DNA of 64,000 bases, taken from NCBI GenBank assembly GCA_900543885.1, contig UQTA01000010.1, positions 1-64,000 of the forward strand, written 5' to 3'. Every line of letters begins with the position of its first letter. The first letter of the stretch is position 1. A model generated the notes under the pieces. The model saw nothing but the letters and a program-made list of their open reading frames with translations, had not been told where the DNA came from and searched no databases. The stretch is from an uncultured Clostridium sp. (GTDB lineage Bacteria > Bacillota > Clostridia > Lachnospirales > Lachnospiraceae). Positions 41,951 through 51,498 of the stretch are shown here, piece by piece. The position numbers and the translations under genes are program-made.

Positions 41951-43366
41951 ATGGAACGTTACCTGAAATTCAGAAAAGAATATCCCCATTTCTTCTACAG
42001 AGGTTACAGCACAGAAGAAACATTAAACGAGTTAAAGCTCACATACACCTTTGAAATAGAAGGCCTTTCAGAATTTACTCCAACCTGGATATTTCCAAAA
42101 AAAGGAAATACACAGATAAAATGGAGTGAAGACCCATTGATGAAGAAAATGATCTTTTCCCTGGGAATGGTAGAACTGGTCAGCTACTGGAAGATCACCT
42201 GTTCACCACAGGTAGTGATTGAAGCAGGCACTTTAAACGAAGATCAGATCCTCTGGTGGAAAGATCTGTATTTTAATGGTCTTGGGGAATTTTTCTATGT
42301 AAATAAGATTACAGAAGCAGATCAGGAAGGCTTTATGGAGATGGTCTGTGCATTGGGTGAAGAAGTAAAAGAACACCATGACTATGCAAAGAAACAGGAT
42401 ACAGCAGGCTCTGAAAAAGGCGTATTAGTTCCTGTAGGCGGTGGTAAAGATTCTGCGGTCACGCTGGAGCTGTTAAAAAGTGCAGATGTGCCTGTTTTCG
42501 CCTATATTATCAACCCGAGAGGTGCGACTATCCATACTACAGAGTCTGCAGATCTGGACGCAGACCATGTGATAAGTGTACATCGTACACTGGATAAGCG
42601 CATGCTCCAGTTAAATAAAGAAGGTTTCTTAAACGGACATACCCCATTTTCCGCGCTGGTGGCATTTTCCACTGTGATCGCAGCAAGGATGGCAGGTCTT
42701 TCTTATATTGCGCTGTCCAATGAATCCAGTGCAAATGAAAGCACAGTCCAGGGAAGTACGGTAAATCACCAGTATTCCAAGAGCTTTAAATTTGAGACAG
42801 ATTTTCATTGTTATCAGACCGACTATCTGCCGGGAAGTGCCTACTATTTCAGTATGCTGCGCCCATTAAGCGAGTTCCAGATCGCAAAATATTTCGCAAA
42901 ACAGAAGCAGTATCACGCTATCTTCAGAAGCTGTAATGCGGGAAGTAAAACAGACAGCTGGTGCGGTCATTGTCCGAAGTGCTTATTTGTATACTTTATT
43001 CTTTCTCCTTTCCTTTCCAGGGAAGAAGTGAAAGAGATTTTTGGAACGGATATGTTAGAAGATGAGACCATGCAGTCTACTATGGAACAGCTGGTCGGCA
43101 TCCAGGAAGAAAAGCCATTTGAGTGTGTGGGAAGCAGGGATGAGATCAACACAGCTCTTGTTATGACAATTGACCGTTTGGAAAAAGATGGGGAAAAACT
43201 GCCTTATCTTTTAAAATATTATAAAACTACCGGCCTGTATGAAGAATACAAGGCCAAAGGAGATCATTTCTCCGGATATTTTGATGAGCAGAACCTGGTT
43301 CCAACAGCCTGGGAGGAATTAGTACGTAAGAACTGCAAATCACAAGAGTGCAAAGAAGAGGCATAA
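41951..43366 (+). CDS. murL: MurL-like UDP-MurNAc-L-Ala-L-Glu epimerase (PP-loop ATPase)
   Basis: A 471-residue protein with an N-terminal unknown domain (about 1-150) and a PP-loop ATPase motif VPVGGGKDSAV (160-170). A Cys cluster, RSCNAGSKTDSWCGHCPKC, lies near residues 325-345 and may bind zinc. MurL enzymes, described from Xanthomonas, invert the L-Glu of UDP-MurNAc-L-Ala-L-Glu and work with an L-Glu ligase, MurD2. Here the next gene, 4 bases on, is a MurD homologue, which supports this reading. The call rests on motif and context; another PP-loop role is possible. Confidence 0.7.
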   Translation: MERYLKFRKEYPHFFYRGYSTEETLNELKLTYTFEIEGLSEFTPTWIFPKKGNTQIKWSEDPLMKKMIFSLGMVELVSYWKITCSPQVVIEAGTLNEDQILWWKDLYFNGLGEFFYVNKITEADQEGFMEMVCALGEEVKEHHDYAKKQDTAGSEKGVLVPVGGGKDSAVTLELLKSADVPVFAYIINPRGATIHTTESADLDADHVISVHRTLDKRMLQLNKEGFLNGHTPFSALVAFSTVIAARMAGLSYIALSNESSANESTVQGSTVNHQYSKSFKFETDFHCYQTDYLPGSAYYFSMLRPLSEFQIAKYFAKQKQYHAIFRSCNAGSKTDSWCGHCPKCLFVYFILSPFLSREEVKEIFGTDMLEDETMQSTMEQLVGIQEEKPFECVGSRDEINTALVMTIDRLEKDGEKLPYLLKYYKTTGLYEEYKAKGDHFSGYFDEQNLVPTAWEELVRKNCKSQECKEEA

Positions 43367-43370
43367 AACT

Positions 43371-44801
43371 ATGATGATCGAAAGAATAATTCCCTGGGTA
43401 AAGGGAAAAAAGGTACTGATACTGGGGTTTGGACGTGAAGGAAAATCGACCTGGAATGTGTTAAAAAAGCTGGATTGCTGTGCCCTTGTAGATGTGGCAG
43501 ATATGGCACATCCTAAAGAAAAGCCGGAAGGTATTGGCAAATGGACTGCAGGTGAGGATTATCAGAAATGCTTAAACGACTATGATGTGGTATTTAAAAG
43601 TCCGGGTGTAGTCCTTGAAAAGCCGGTTAAGGAGTATACCAGCCAGATATTATCCCAGACGGAGCTGTTTTTCCAGTGCTTCAGGGACCAGATCATCGGA
43701 ATTACCGGAACGAAGGGAAAAAGCACCATTACCACTTTGATCTATCATCTGTTAAAAGAAGCGGGAATGGATACCATTCTGGTTGGAAATATCGGTATCC
43801 CGGTATTTGACCATATGGAAGAAGTGGGACCGGATACCAGGATCGTATGCGAGCTTTCCTGTCATCAGCTGGAATACATGACTGTTTCCCCCCATATTGC
43901 TATTCTCACCAATCTCCATGAGGAGCATTTAGACCACTATGGCACTTTGGAAAAATATGTGCAGGCAAAGCGTCATATCTATTCAAACCAGAAGGAGGGG
44001 GACGTTATCGTATGCAATGTGCAGTGTCTGCCAAAGAAGGGAACCTGTGCCTCTAAGCTGATCGCAGCCAAGCCTTCTTTTGAGGAAACATTATTTGAAA
44101 TTCCAGGTGTTTCAGGACAGGAGGCAGTCCTTCCGGAACAGATCGATATCTGGAAAAAAATGGAGATCATACAGGAAAATGATGTAACAAAAGCCAGCTA
44201 TGACGGTCATTTTATAAAGATCCCAACAGACCAGATCCGGCTTTTAGGACAGCACAACTACTTTGATATCGGTATTGCCTATGCAGTGTGCAGCCTTTTA
44301 AAAATAGAAGATACAGTATTTATTAATGGTCTTAAGTCCTATCAGCCGCTGCCCCACCGCTTACAGCCATTAGGGGAAAAAGATGGCATCAAATATTATG
44401 ACGACTCTATTTCTACTATCTGTGAGACTACCATTCAGGCGTTAAATACACTGAAGGATGTGGATACAGTCCTCATAGGCGGCATGGACCGGGGAATCGA
44501 TTACAGCGAACTGATCCGCTTCCTTTCCGGGCATAAGGTTCCCCATATTATCCTGATGGAAGCTACCGGAAAGCGTATTTTAGAGGAGATCCTGAAAGGA
44601 TATCCGGATTTTCAGGGTAAGGAACGTCTGATCCTGACAGATCATCTGGAGGATGCAGTAAACAAAGCAAAAGAGCTTACCAGACCGGGGCACAGCTGCC
44701 TTATGTCACCAGCAGCAGCCAGCTATGGCATTTTTAAAAACTTTGAAGAGCGGGGTGAGGTTTTTGCCCGCCTGGTGTCCGGATCAGACAAGTTAATGTA
44801 A
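43371..44801 (+). CDS. MurD-like UDP-MurNAc-L-Ala--glutamate ligase (possible MurD2)
   Basis: A 476-residue Mur ligase. A Rossmann-like start (KKVLILGFGREGKST) binds the UDP substrate. The ATP loop is GTKGKST (113-119). NLHEEHLDHYGTLEKYVQAK and YDDSISTICETTIQAL are conserved central and C-terminal motifs, and MSPAAASYGIFKNFEERGE is MurD-like. Because it is paired with a MurL-like gene, it may add L-Glu instead of D-Glu; a standard murD elsewhere in the genome would support that. Confidence 0.85.
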   Translation: MMIERIIPWVKGKKVLILGFGREGKSTWNVLKKLDCCALVDVADMAHPKEKPEGIGKWTAGEDYQKCLNDYDVVFKSPGVVLEKPVKEYTSQILSQTELFFQCFRDQIIGITGTKGKSTITTLIYHLLKEAGMDTILVGNIGIPVFDHMEEVGPDTRIVCELSCHQLEYMTVSPHIAILTNLHEEHLDHYGTLEKYVQAKRHIYSNQKEGDVIVCNVQCLPKKGTCASKLIAAKPSFEETLFEIPGVSGQEAVLPEQIDIWKKMEIIQENDVTKASYDGHFIKIPTDQIRLLGQHNYFDIGIAYAVCSLLKIEDTVFINGLKSYQPLPHRLQPLGEKDGIKYYDDSISTICETTIQALNTLKDVDTVLIGGMDRGIDYSELIRFLSGHKVPHIILMEATGKRILEEILKGYPDFQGKERLILTDHLEDAVNKAKELTRPGHSCLMSPAAASYGIFKNFEERGEVFARLVSGSDKLM

Positions 44802-44851
44802 AAACATAGAAAAAACACAGGTTTTTAAGAATTTTATAAGGATTTAGGGGC

Positions 44852-44880
44852 TTGTGTACCTGAATAAAATACGATACAAT
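44852..44880 (+). promoter_or_regulatory. promoter of fabT
   Basis: TTGTGT (44852-44857) is 17 bp from TACAAT (44875-44880), 38 bases ahead of the GTG start. No TTTGA-N3-TCAAA palindrome is seen here, so no sign of autoregulation. Confidence 0.6.
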
Positions 44881-44917
44881 CTGTAAGAAGCTTTTTAGAA
44901 ACGTGAAAGGGAAGAAT

Positions 44918-45364
44918 GTGGGAACCTACGATACACTGAATGATGTACTTGTGAACCTGTTTCGCGATATCAACAGTATAGAAGAGAAAGCGATAACCAG
45001 TCAGGAATATCAGGATCTGACCAATAATGATATGCATGTGATCAATGTTATTGGGGTCGGTACAACTAAAAATATGTCATCCATTGCAAAGGAATTGTCA
45101 GTGACAGTTGGTACACTGACTATTTCTATGAACAGCCTTGTAAAAAAAGGCTATGTGACCCGCTGCCGCAGTACACAGGATCGACGGGTAGTTCATATCT
45201 CTCTTTCGGAAAAAGGTGTCAAAGCATATTATCACCATAAACATTTCCATGAACAGATGATCCAGGGAGTGATTGGTGTGTTGACAGAAGAAGAACTTCA
45301 GGCGCTGATCAAAGCCCTGACAAAGTTAAATTCCTGGTTCAGAAGCTTTGGCGAGGACGAATAA
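44918..45364 (+). CDS. fabT: MarR-family regulator of fatty-acid synthesis, FabT-like
   Basis: A 148-residue winged-HTH protein. EMHTIDVIG-like sequence NDMHVINVIGVGTTKNMSSI, the recognition region KELSVTVGTLTISMNSLVKK and the wing RSTQDRRVVHISLSEKG closely resemble streptococcal FabT. GTG 44918, preceded by AAAGGGAAG, is preferred over GTG 44903. FabT binds TTTGA-N3-TCAAA palindromes with acyl-ACP as co-repressor; such a palindrome overlaps the fab promoter at 23441. It lies 10.8 kb past the operon, instead of heading it as in streptococci. Confidence 0.85.
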   Translation: MGTYDTLNDVLVNLFRDINSIEEKAITSQEYQDLTNNDMHVINVIGVGTTKNMSSIAKELSVTVGTLTISMNSLVKKGYVTRCRSTQDRRVVHISLSEKGVKAYYHHKHFHEQMIQGVIGVLTEEELQALIKALTKLNSWFRSFGEDE

Positions 45365-45379
45365 GGAGGCAACATTACA

Positions 45380-45925
45380 ATGAAAAAATGGTTATTAGGT
45401 CTGCTGACAGCTATGGTGGCAGTTTCACTGGCTGCATGTACACCGACTACTGACAAACAGAAAGAAACAAAATCTGCAGAAGAAGTGCAGGCACAGATCG
45501 AGGCGCAGACTACTGGCGGCGCCAGCGACAAGGTACCGGATCCAAACGTAGCTCCGGTTGCTATTATTTCTGTATATCACAAGGGTGACGGCGACAGCCT
45601 TGTTCAGGATATGGATTCCCTGGATAGTGATGAGCTGGATCCCCAGGCTCTGGTAAATAAGATGATCGAGTACGGTATCTTTACAGAAGGAACCGAAGTT
45701 TTAGATTTCAATATCACCGGTGAAGATGACGATAAGACAGCTGTTTTAAACCTGAATCAGGCAGAAAACAATGAAGGCGTTTCTGACAATGCATTTCTGG
45801 TAGAAATTGGAAATACCTTTGTAGAAAATTTTGAATTATCCAAGCTGTCCCTTCAGGTAAATGGAAAAGATTTAGCAGGTGCTGCTGACCTTTCCTATGT
45901 AGCTGATTATGAGAATGTAGACTGA
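45380..45925 (+). CDS. lipoprotein with GerM-type (GerMN) domain
   Basis: A 181-residue lipoprotein. A signal peptide with lipobox SLAAC (Cys 20) is followed by a linker and one GerMN domain (about 60-175), with NLNQAENNEGVSDNAFLVEIGNTFVENF like the domain of the spore protein GerM. It begins 15 bases after fabT, so the two share a transcript. A sporulation or envelope role is inferred. Confidence 0.8.
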   Translation: MKKWLLGLLTAMVAVSLAACTPTTDKQKETKSAEEVQAQIEAQTTGGASDKVPDPNVAPVAIISVYHKGDGDSLVQDMDSLDSDELDPQALVNKMIEYGIFTEGTEVLDFNITGEDDDKTAVLNLNQAENNEGVSDNAFLVEIGNTFVENFELSKLSLQVNGKDLAGAADLSYVADYENVD

Positions 45926-45962
45926 TCATAACGCAGATTAAAATTGAATGAATAACAGAACG

Positions 45963-46007
45963 AAAATGTTCCGAAGGACATAAAAGTGTTTTCCGGAACA
46001 TTTTTTT
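45963..46007 (+). terminator. intrinsic terminator after the GerM lipoprotein
   Basis: AAAATGTTCCG (45963-45973) pairs with CGGAACATTTT (45994-46004) and continues into a T-run. Confidence 0.88.
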
Positions 46008-46147
46008 GCGTTATACTGGAGACTATGCAGCAAATGTCAATAAAATCCACCTTTTTCCCGATATTTTCGGTTAACTGTACTAAAGAAATTTTCGATAATA
46101 GGAAAATAGAAAGAATCTACGACAACATAAAAAGGGGGATTATACAC

Positions 46148-46993
46148 ATGAAAGTTGCTGTTACTGGAAGCTTAAAAGCAGGAGAGAATGCGCCTATTAT
46201 TTACCGGGGGAATTTTGAAACCATTTTTCCTATGATGAGGGAAGACGGTTTTGGAGCGGTGGAATTGCATCTTTGGGATTCCAGGGAGATCGACAGAAAA
46301 AAACTGGATAATGAACTGAAAAAAAACAGTCTTACGCTTACATCTATTGGTACAGGGGGAGCATATGGCACCTGGCATTTAAATATTGCAGATCATGATA
46401 AGGATATAAGAAAAAAAGCAATAGAGTGTTTGAAAGAACACATGATCACGGCATCTCCTTATGGAGGGGTGATCATCATTGGTTCTATGCAGGGGAGATT
46501 TAAAGATGCAGGCTCACCGGAAGAGTTTGTGAATAATGTAGAAGAAAGTCTGGACATTTTAGACCGTATGGCTCAGGAATATGGAGTTTATATAGGATAT
46601 GAACTGATGAATCATTATGAAAGTGATTTCTTGTTTCGTATAGAAGATGGAATTCGTTTTTTAAATAAGCATTCCTACAAGAGAACAGGTATTCACATTG
46701 ATACAGTCCATATGAATGTGGATGAAAGTGATATGGGAGCAGCAATCCGTAAGGCGGGAAAGCTGATAAATCATATTCACATAGCGGATAATGATCGCTA
46801 TTATCCAGGGCATGGACATATAAATTTCAGGGAGATTATCCAGGCATTAAAGGACATAGAGTATGACGGGACTTTAGCACTGGAAATTTTTTCTAAACCA
46901 GAAGCAAGGCTCTGTGCCCGAAAATCCAGGGAGTATCTGAGATTTATTTTGGAGGAGGTTTATGGCAGGGAAAAAGGACAGAAAATTTGTTAG
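46148..46993 (+). CDS. sugar phosphate isomerase/epimerase family protein
   Basis: A 281-residue xylose-isomerase-like TIM barrel. Metal-ligand segments are seen in FGAVELHLWD, IGYELMNHY, GIHIDTVHMNVDE, HIHIADNDRYYPGHGHINF and TLALEIFSKP. AAGGGGGA precedes ATG 46148. It opens the 46-57 kb locus and overlaps the kinase gene by 32 bases. It may act on the imported sugar; the substrate is unknown. Confidence 0.85.
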   Translation: MKVAVTGSLKAGENAPIIYRGNFETIFPMMREDGFGAVELHLWDSREIDRKKLDNELKKNSLTLTSIGTGGAYGTWHLNIADHDKDIRKKAIECLKEHMITASPYGGVIIIGSMQGRFKDAGSPEEFVNNVEESLDILDRMAQEYGVYIGYELMNHYESDFLFRIEDGIRFLNKHSYKRTGIHIDTVHMNVDESDMGAAIRKAGKLINHIHIADNDRYYPGHGHINFREIIQALKDIEYDGTLALEIFSKPEARLCARKSREYLRFILEEVYGREKGQKIC

Positions 46994-48884
46994 TATTGGA
47001 AAAAAAATCATATGGAATATAACGATTATAACGGTTATTGTTGCAATCATATTTTCTACTTATATTTATTCTTCCATGCAGAAAAATGCAGTCAAACGTT
47101 ATGAAAATCAGATAATAACCAATGCAGAAGTGTCTGGAAAGAATATTGATCATTATATAAGCAGTATGATTAAAGCAATAAGATCGGTTTATATTAATCA
47201 TCAGCTTATGCGGTTTTTGAAAAATAATCACAGTGACGAAGCACTGGAAGAAAATGAAAAGCTGATTATAGAGTATTTTAAATCTGTATATTATGCATCT
47301 ACAGTGGCATCACAAATATATTTGGTCATACCGGGTACAGGGGGAGAAAAGAACTTTTCCATGTTATATATTCCGAGGATCCTTAAATTTTTTGCTCAGG
47401 AATCCAAAGAAGATCTGACATTTCCTGCTATGGAAAGTTACAAGGATATTTATATTGAACCTACTCATGTAAAGACAAGCTATGGACATAATGTATCGAC
47501 TATTGACAGTTATCCACCTCAGGAACAGGTATTTACAGTCTGGCTCCCAATTTCAGATCTTCCGGCAAGGACAAAACCAATTGCTTATATTGCAATTGAT
47601 CTTCCTATTTCTTTTATTACGGATAACTGCAGGGTTGTATACAATCAATCGGAAGCTATGTATGTGGTAGATGAAAATAATATTATTGTGGCTTCCAGCG
47701 ATACGCAGGCCCAGATGAAAAGCTTCCTGGAGTATTATCCTTCTTATTCTGAATTAGAGCAAGCAGGGATCTTCACCAGGTATGGTGCTGAATTTCTGTC
47801 AGAGGTTGATATTGTTTCCAAGTATTTTAACTGGAAGATCATAACAGCCATTGATCCAGACAGTGTATATGCATTAACTCTTACCCAGATGCTTTCCATA
47901 CTGGGAATATTTGGAATATTGGTAGTACTTTTATGGTGTATTACTTCTTTCAGAATATTAAAGTATACGGTGTCACTGCGTCAGATTACTACATATATGG
48001 AACGAGAACGGGAAATGAAAAGCTGGGACAAAGGAAAAAAGATCGGTGAATGTATCATTTATGGTGAAAATGATGAAATAAGTTCGCTGATTGATTCTTT
48101 TGAAAAGCTGATGGATTCCTTAAAAGAACATGCAATTCAAAAATATGAATTGAAACTGGCGTATACAAAAGCAGAACTGCGTACAATGCAGGCACAAATA
48201 AATCCTCATTTTATTTATAATGTGATTCAGTGTTTTGCAACCAATGCATTAAAAGATAAAAATGTAAAGCAGTACCAGATGATCTCTTCTTTTGGACAGA
48301 TGCTCCATTATGCCATGGTGTTGGAACCAAGTATGGTTCCTATTGAAAAGGAATTGGATTATGTAAAAAGATATGTGGCGCTTCAGCAGATGCGTTTTGA
48401 GCAGCAGCTGATTTTGGACTGTGAAATGGATCCAGGAGCAGCTGATATCAGGATTCCCAAGATGACAATTCAGCCATTGATTGAAAATGCGATCACACAC
48501 GGAAATCTGTTGAAGAAATCAGATGGTGCCATTCAGCTAAAAATCGGACTTACAGATGGGATGCTTCATGTACTAATAAAAGACAACGGGATAGCAGTGA
48601 CAGATGACAGAGTCTGTCAGATTTACGATACCATAAGACAGATACGCAGCAAGCTGCAGGAGGGAGTGGCTTCAAAGGAAGTACAGCAGACGACAGCATT
48701 ATCTTATTTTGCAAAAGAAGGAAATGATCATCACCATTTTATTGGGATTGAAAATGTATTTTCGAGGCTTATACTGAGTTTTGGAGAGTGCGATTTTTTG
48801 ATTTATGGGAATAATCTTAATGGTACCAGCGTAGAATTTGTTGTTCCGGCGCATGTCAGACCATTTAAGGAGGTAGAAGGATGA
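46962..48884 (+). CDS. sensor histidine kinase, YesM type
   Basis: A 640-residue membrane kinase. Membrane segments lie at about 15-37 and 305-332 and enclose a large outside sensor domain. A HAMP-like linker is followed by the His-kinase domain with H416 in QINPHFIYNVIQ. The N box is PLIENAITHGNLL, and the G region has IKDNGIAVTDDRV in place of a canonical GxGxG. GGAGGAGG precedes the ATG. The stop overlaps the regulator start by 4 bases. Confidence 0.92.
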   Translation: MAGKKDRKFVSIGKKIIWNITIITVIVAIIFSTYIYSSMQKNAVKRYENQIITNAEVSGKNIDHYISSMIKAIRSVYINHQLMRFLKNNHSDEALEENEKLIIEYFKSVYYASTVASQIYLVIPGTGGEKNFSMLYIPRILKFFAQESKEDLTFPAMESYKDIYIEPTHVKTSYGHNVSTIDSYPPQEQVFTVWLPISDLPARTKPIAYIAIDLPISFITDNCRVVYNQSEAMYVVDENNIIVASSDTQAQMKSFLEYYPSYSELEQAGIFTRYGAEFLSEVDIVSKYFNWKIITAIDPDSVYALTLTQMLSILGIFGILVVLLWCITSFRILKYTVSLRQITTYMEREREMKSWDKGKKIGECIIYGENDEISSLIDSFEKLMDSLKEHAIQKYELKLAYTKAELRTMQAQINPHFIYNVIQCFATNALKDKNVKQYQMISSFGQMLHYAMVLEPSMVPIEKELDYVKRYVALQQMRFEQQLILDCEMDPGAADIRIPKMTIQPLIENAITHGNLLKKSDGAIQLKIGLTDGMLHVLIKDNGIAVTDDRVCQIYDTIRQIRSKLQEGVASKEVQQTTALSYFAKEGNDHHHFIGIENVFSRLILSFGECDFLIYGNNLNGTSVEFVVPAHVRPFKEVEG

Positions 48885-50455
48885 AAGTTTTGATCGTAGA
48901 TGATGAAAGTCATGTAAGAGATGCCATACAACTGCTTCTGGAATGGGAAAAATATGGGTTTGATACAGTATTGACTGCGGACAATGTAGAAGATGCTATC
49001 AATATTTTACAGGCTGAAAGACCAGAATTGCTTATTGTAGATGTAGTGATCGAGGATGTTTTTGGCATGGATATTATGAATTATATTAATGACCAGAATC
49101 TTAATACAAAAGCAGTGGTCATTTCCGGCCACGATGATTTTCAATATGTAAGGGCTATGTTCATACTAGGAGCAGTGGAATACCTGCTAAAACCAATTGA
49201 ACAGGACAAGCTGGAGGAAGCAGTATTAAAAGCAGTTTCACAAATGAAGATAATAGAGGAAGAGGAAAAATTCACTGTAGATAAGCAATTTAAACGTATG
49301 TCACCGGATTATCAGCATGGTCTTTTACGTAAATTATTTCGTCCTGAACTTGCAGACAAGGCATATGAAGAACTTGTAAAAATATCACAGCAGCTGAAAA
49401 ATGCAGATCGCAGCTGCATCCTGCATTGCAGTGGCAGCACGCTTCCAATACATGAAGAAGGTTATCTTCTTAAGCTGAGTCGTTTTGTGAACAGAATACA
49501 GGATATGTTGGAATCAGAAGGAAAAGGGGCTGTATTTCAAAACATGAAACCCTCTATGGATATTGTAATCTTGATCTATGGGACAGAAAAAACAGATTTT
49601 TCTGCCCAGATCCTGGAATTAAAAAAAATTGCAGTAAGTGAAAACTGTGTGATCCATTTGGGAGTAAGCAGTGTGCGTCCATTTCCTTCAGAATTGGAAA
49701 ACACATGGGAAGAAGCCAAAACAGCGGCAGATCATATTTCTGGGACAGGAATTTTTATTACAGAACTATACAGGAAGGGTATGTCCCATATCCGCTTAAA
49801 AGAAAATCTGAAATTAGAAAGAGCTATGTATTCTTCTATTATACTGGGTAATATTATAACATTTGAAGAGCAGCTGAACCTGTGGACTGCGGCTTTAATA
49901 GAAAACCAGAAGATCACTTTGGGAATTTACAGAAATGTATGGGATGGCTTTCTTGCAGTATATAAAAAATGGGTCAGTGAATCCGATGTTTTAGAGGAGG
50001 AGTTATTCTCAGAAATACCGGTAAAGAATTTTGGAGATATTCTTTCCTGTTCCTGGAAAGAGATTCCTGTATGTATGACAAGATATTTTATTTTGTGTGC
50101 AGCCAAATTGATAGAGTGCCGTAAACACACCCAGAACATTTCAGGACTGATGGCTAAAATAGAAGATTTTCTGGAACTGAATTATATGAAAAAAATATCA
50201 CAGCAGGAGATTGCAGATTATTTTCATGTAAACAAGGATTATTTGAGCAGGGCATTTAAAAAACATACGGGAATTGGAATGGCAAAATATCTAAACAATA
50301 TACGGATAGAAAATGCCAGAGAATTGCTTAGTTCTTCGAATTTGACAGTTGCAGAGATTGCAGACCAGGTGGGGTATTTTGATGCCAAGTATTTTTCACG
50401 GCAGTTTAAATTAGCCTGCTCTATGACACCGGCCCAATATCGGCAGAAAATTTAG
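48881..50455 (+). CDS. YesN-type AraC response regulator
   Basis: A 524-residue regulator. The receiver domain has D7/D8, phospho-acceptor D54 in LIVDVVIEDVFGMD and K104 in YLLKPIEQ. The usual MPxMDG after the Asp is replaced by IEDVFGMD. A long middle domain of about 290 residues precedes the C-terminal AraC double HTH (ADYFHVNKDYLSRAFKKHTG; ADQVGYFDAKYFSRQFK). It should control the transporter operon that starts 140 bases downstream. Confidence 0.92.
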   Translation: MKVLIVDDESHVRDAIQLLLEWEKYGFDTVLTADNVEDAINILQAERPELLIVDVVIEDVFGMDIMNYINDQNLNTKAVVISGHDDFQYVRAMFILGAVEYLLKPIEQDKLEEAVLKAVSQMKIIEEEEKFTVDKQFKRMSPDYQHGLLRKLFRPELADKAYEELVKISQQLKNADRSCILHCSGSTLPIHEEGYLLKLSRFVNRIQDMLESEGKGAVFQNMKPSMDIVILIYGTEKTDFSAQILELKKIAVSENCVIHLGVSSVRPFPSELENTWEEAKTAADHISGTGIFITELYRKGMSHIRLKENLKLERAMYSSIILGNIITFEEQLNLWTAALIENQKITLGIYRNVWDGFLAVYKKWVSESDVLEEELFSEIPVKNFGDILSCSWKEIPVCMTRYFILCAAKLIECRKHTQNISGLMAKIEDFLELNYMKKISQQEIADYFHVNKDYLSRAFKKHTGIGMAKYLNNIRIENARELLSSSNLTVAEIADQVGYFDAKYFSRQFKLACSMTPAQYRQKI

Positions 50456-50463
50456 AAATAGAG

Positions 50464-50535
50464 GTCAAAAAAGTCCTCCTTTAAGTCAAAAATGTATGTA
50501 CTAAAATAAAAACAGGAATGGTAACATATTACCAT
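50464..50535 (+). promoter_or_regulatory. direct repeats and palindrome ahead of the transporter operon
   Basis: GTCAAAAAAGT (50464-50474) and GTCAAAAATGT (50485-50495) differ at one base and are 21 bp apart, like the repeats at 9731. Further on lies the palindrome ATGGTAA-CATA-TTACCAT (50518-50535). No consensus promoter is seen, so an activator is probably needed. Confidence 0.5.
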
Positions 50536-50595
50536 AACAAGTGAGAAAAATGACTGTTAGATGTACATGATTTATGATTTAAAGGGGGATGATTT

Positions 50596-51498
50596 TTGTT
50601 GAATAGTAAAAGTATTGTAAAAACAAAAAATGTTTTAACGGAAATTAAAGGAAGTGCTATATTCCTGGGGCCGACGATGCTGCTGTTTACTTTGCTGTTT
50701 CTGATCCCTTTAGTCAGTGAGATATTTTATTCATTTACAAACTGGAATGGTATTGACCCTACTTTTAAGTTTATCGGATTAAAAAATTATCTGAGAACCG
50801 TAAAAGATGCTACGTACTGGACATCTTTCTGGTTTACTATTAAGTTTTCCATTTTTGTTGTAGTGATATCCAATCTGATTGGATTTTTCTGGGCATATGT
50901 GCTTTCAGGGGATATCCCTTATAAAAATTTCTGGAGAGCGCTGATCTATGCGCCACGTATTATTGGTGGTGTTGTACTTGGATTTTTGTGGAGATTCATT
51001 TTCCAGAATGTATTTGTCCAGTTTGGTAACTGGACTGGCATTAAGTGGTTTGCCCAGCAGTGGTTTACAACTCCGGAATCTTCTTTCTGGGCACTGGTAA
51101 TCGTTATGACCTGGTCTCTTTCAGGGTATCTGATGATCATTTACAATTCTGGTCTGGCAGCGATTTCAAAAGATTACTATGAAGCAGCTACTGTAGATGG
51201 TGCATCTAAGCTTACGATCCTCAAATCTATTACTCTCCCGCTTTTAAAGGGAACAACAACAAGGTGTCTGTTTATTGCTATTAACTGGGCAATGCTTTTA
51301 TATGATACGAATATTTCTCTTACAAATGGTAATCCTTACAGAACTTCAGAAGGCGTTATGATGAATATATATGCAACAGCATTTAGAAGTAACCAGATCG
51401 CTTTTGGTGCAGCAAAGTCCATTTTATTTATCATTGTATTGTTAGTAGTTTCCTTTGGACAGATGAAACTGACATCCAGAAATGAGGTGACTTTATAA
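50596..51498 (+). CDS. carbohydrate ABC transporter permease (MalF/UgpA type)
   Basis: A 300-residue membrane protein with six predicted segments. The ATPase-docking loop YYEAATVDGASKLTILKSITLPLL carries the EAA signature. It begins with TTG (two TTG codons in tandem), set by GGGGGA 6 bases upstream. The stop overlaps the next start by 1 base. It forms the importer with the next two genes. No ATPase gene is present, so a shared MsmK-type ATPase from elsewhere is expected. Confidence 0.92.
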   Translation: MLNSKSIVKTKNVLTEIKGSAIFLGPTMLLFTLLFLIPLVSEIFYSFTNWNGIDPTFKFIGLKNYLRTVKDATYWTSFWFTIKFSIFVVVISNLIGFFWAYVLSGDIPYKNFWRALIYAPRIIGGVVLGFLWRFIFQNVFVQFGNWTGIKWFAQQWFTTPESSFWALVIVMTWSLSGYLMIIYNSGLAAISKDYYEAATVDGASKLTILKSITLPLLKGTTTRCLFIAINWAMLLYDTNISLTNGNPYRTSEGVMMNIYATAFRSNQIAFGAAKSILFIIVLLVVSFGQMKLTSRNEVTL

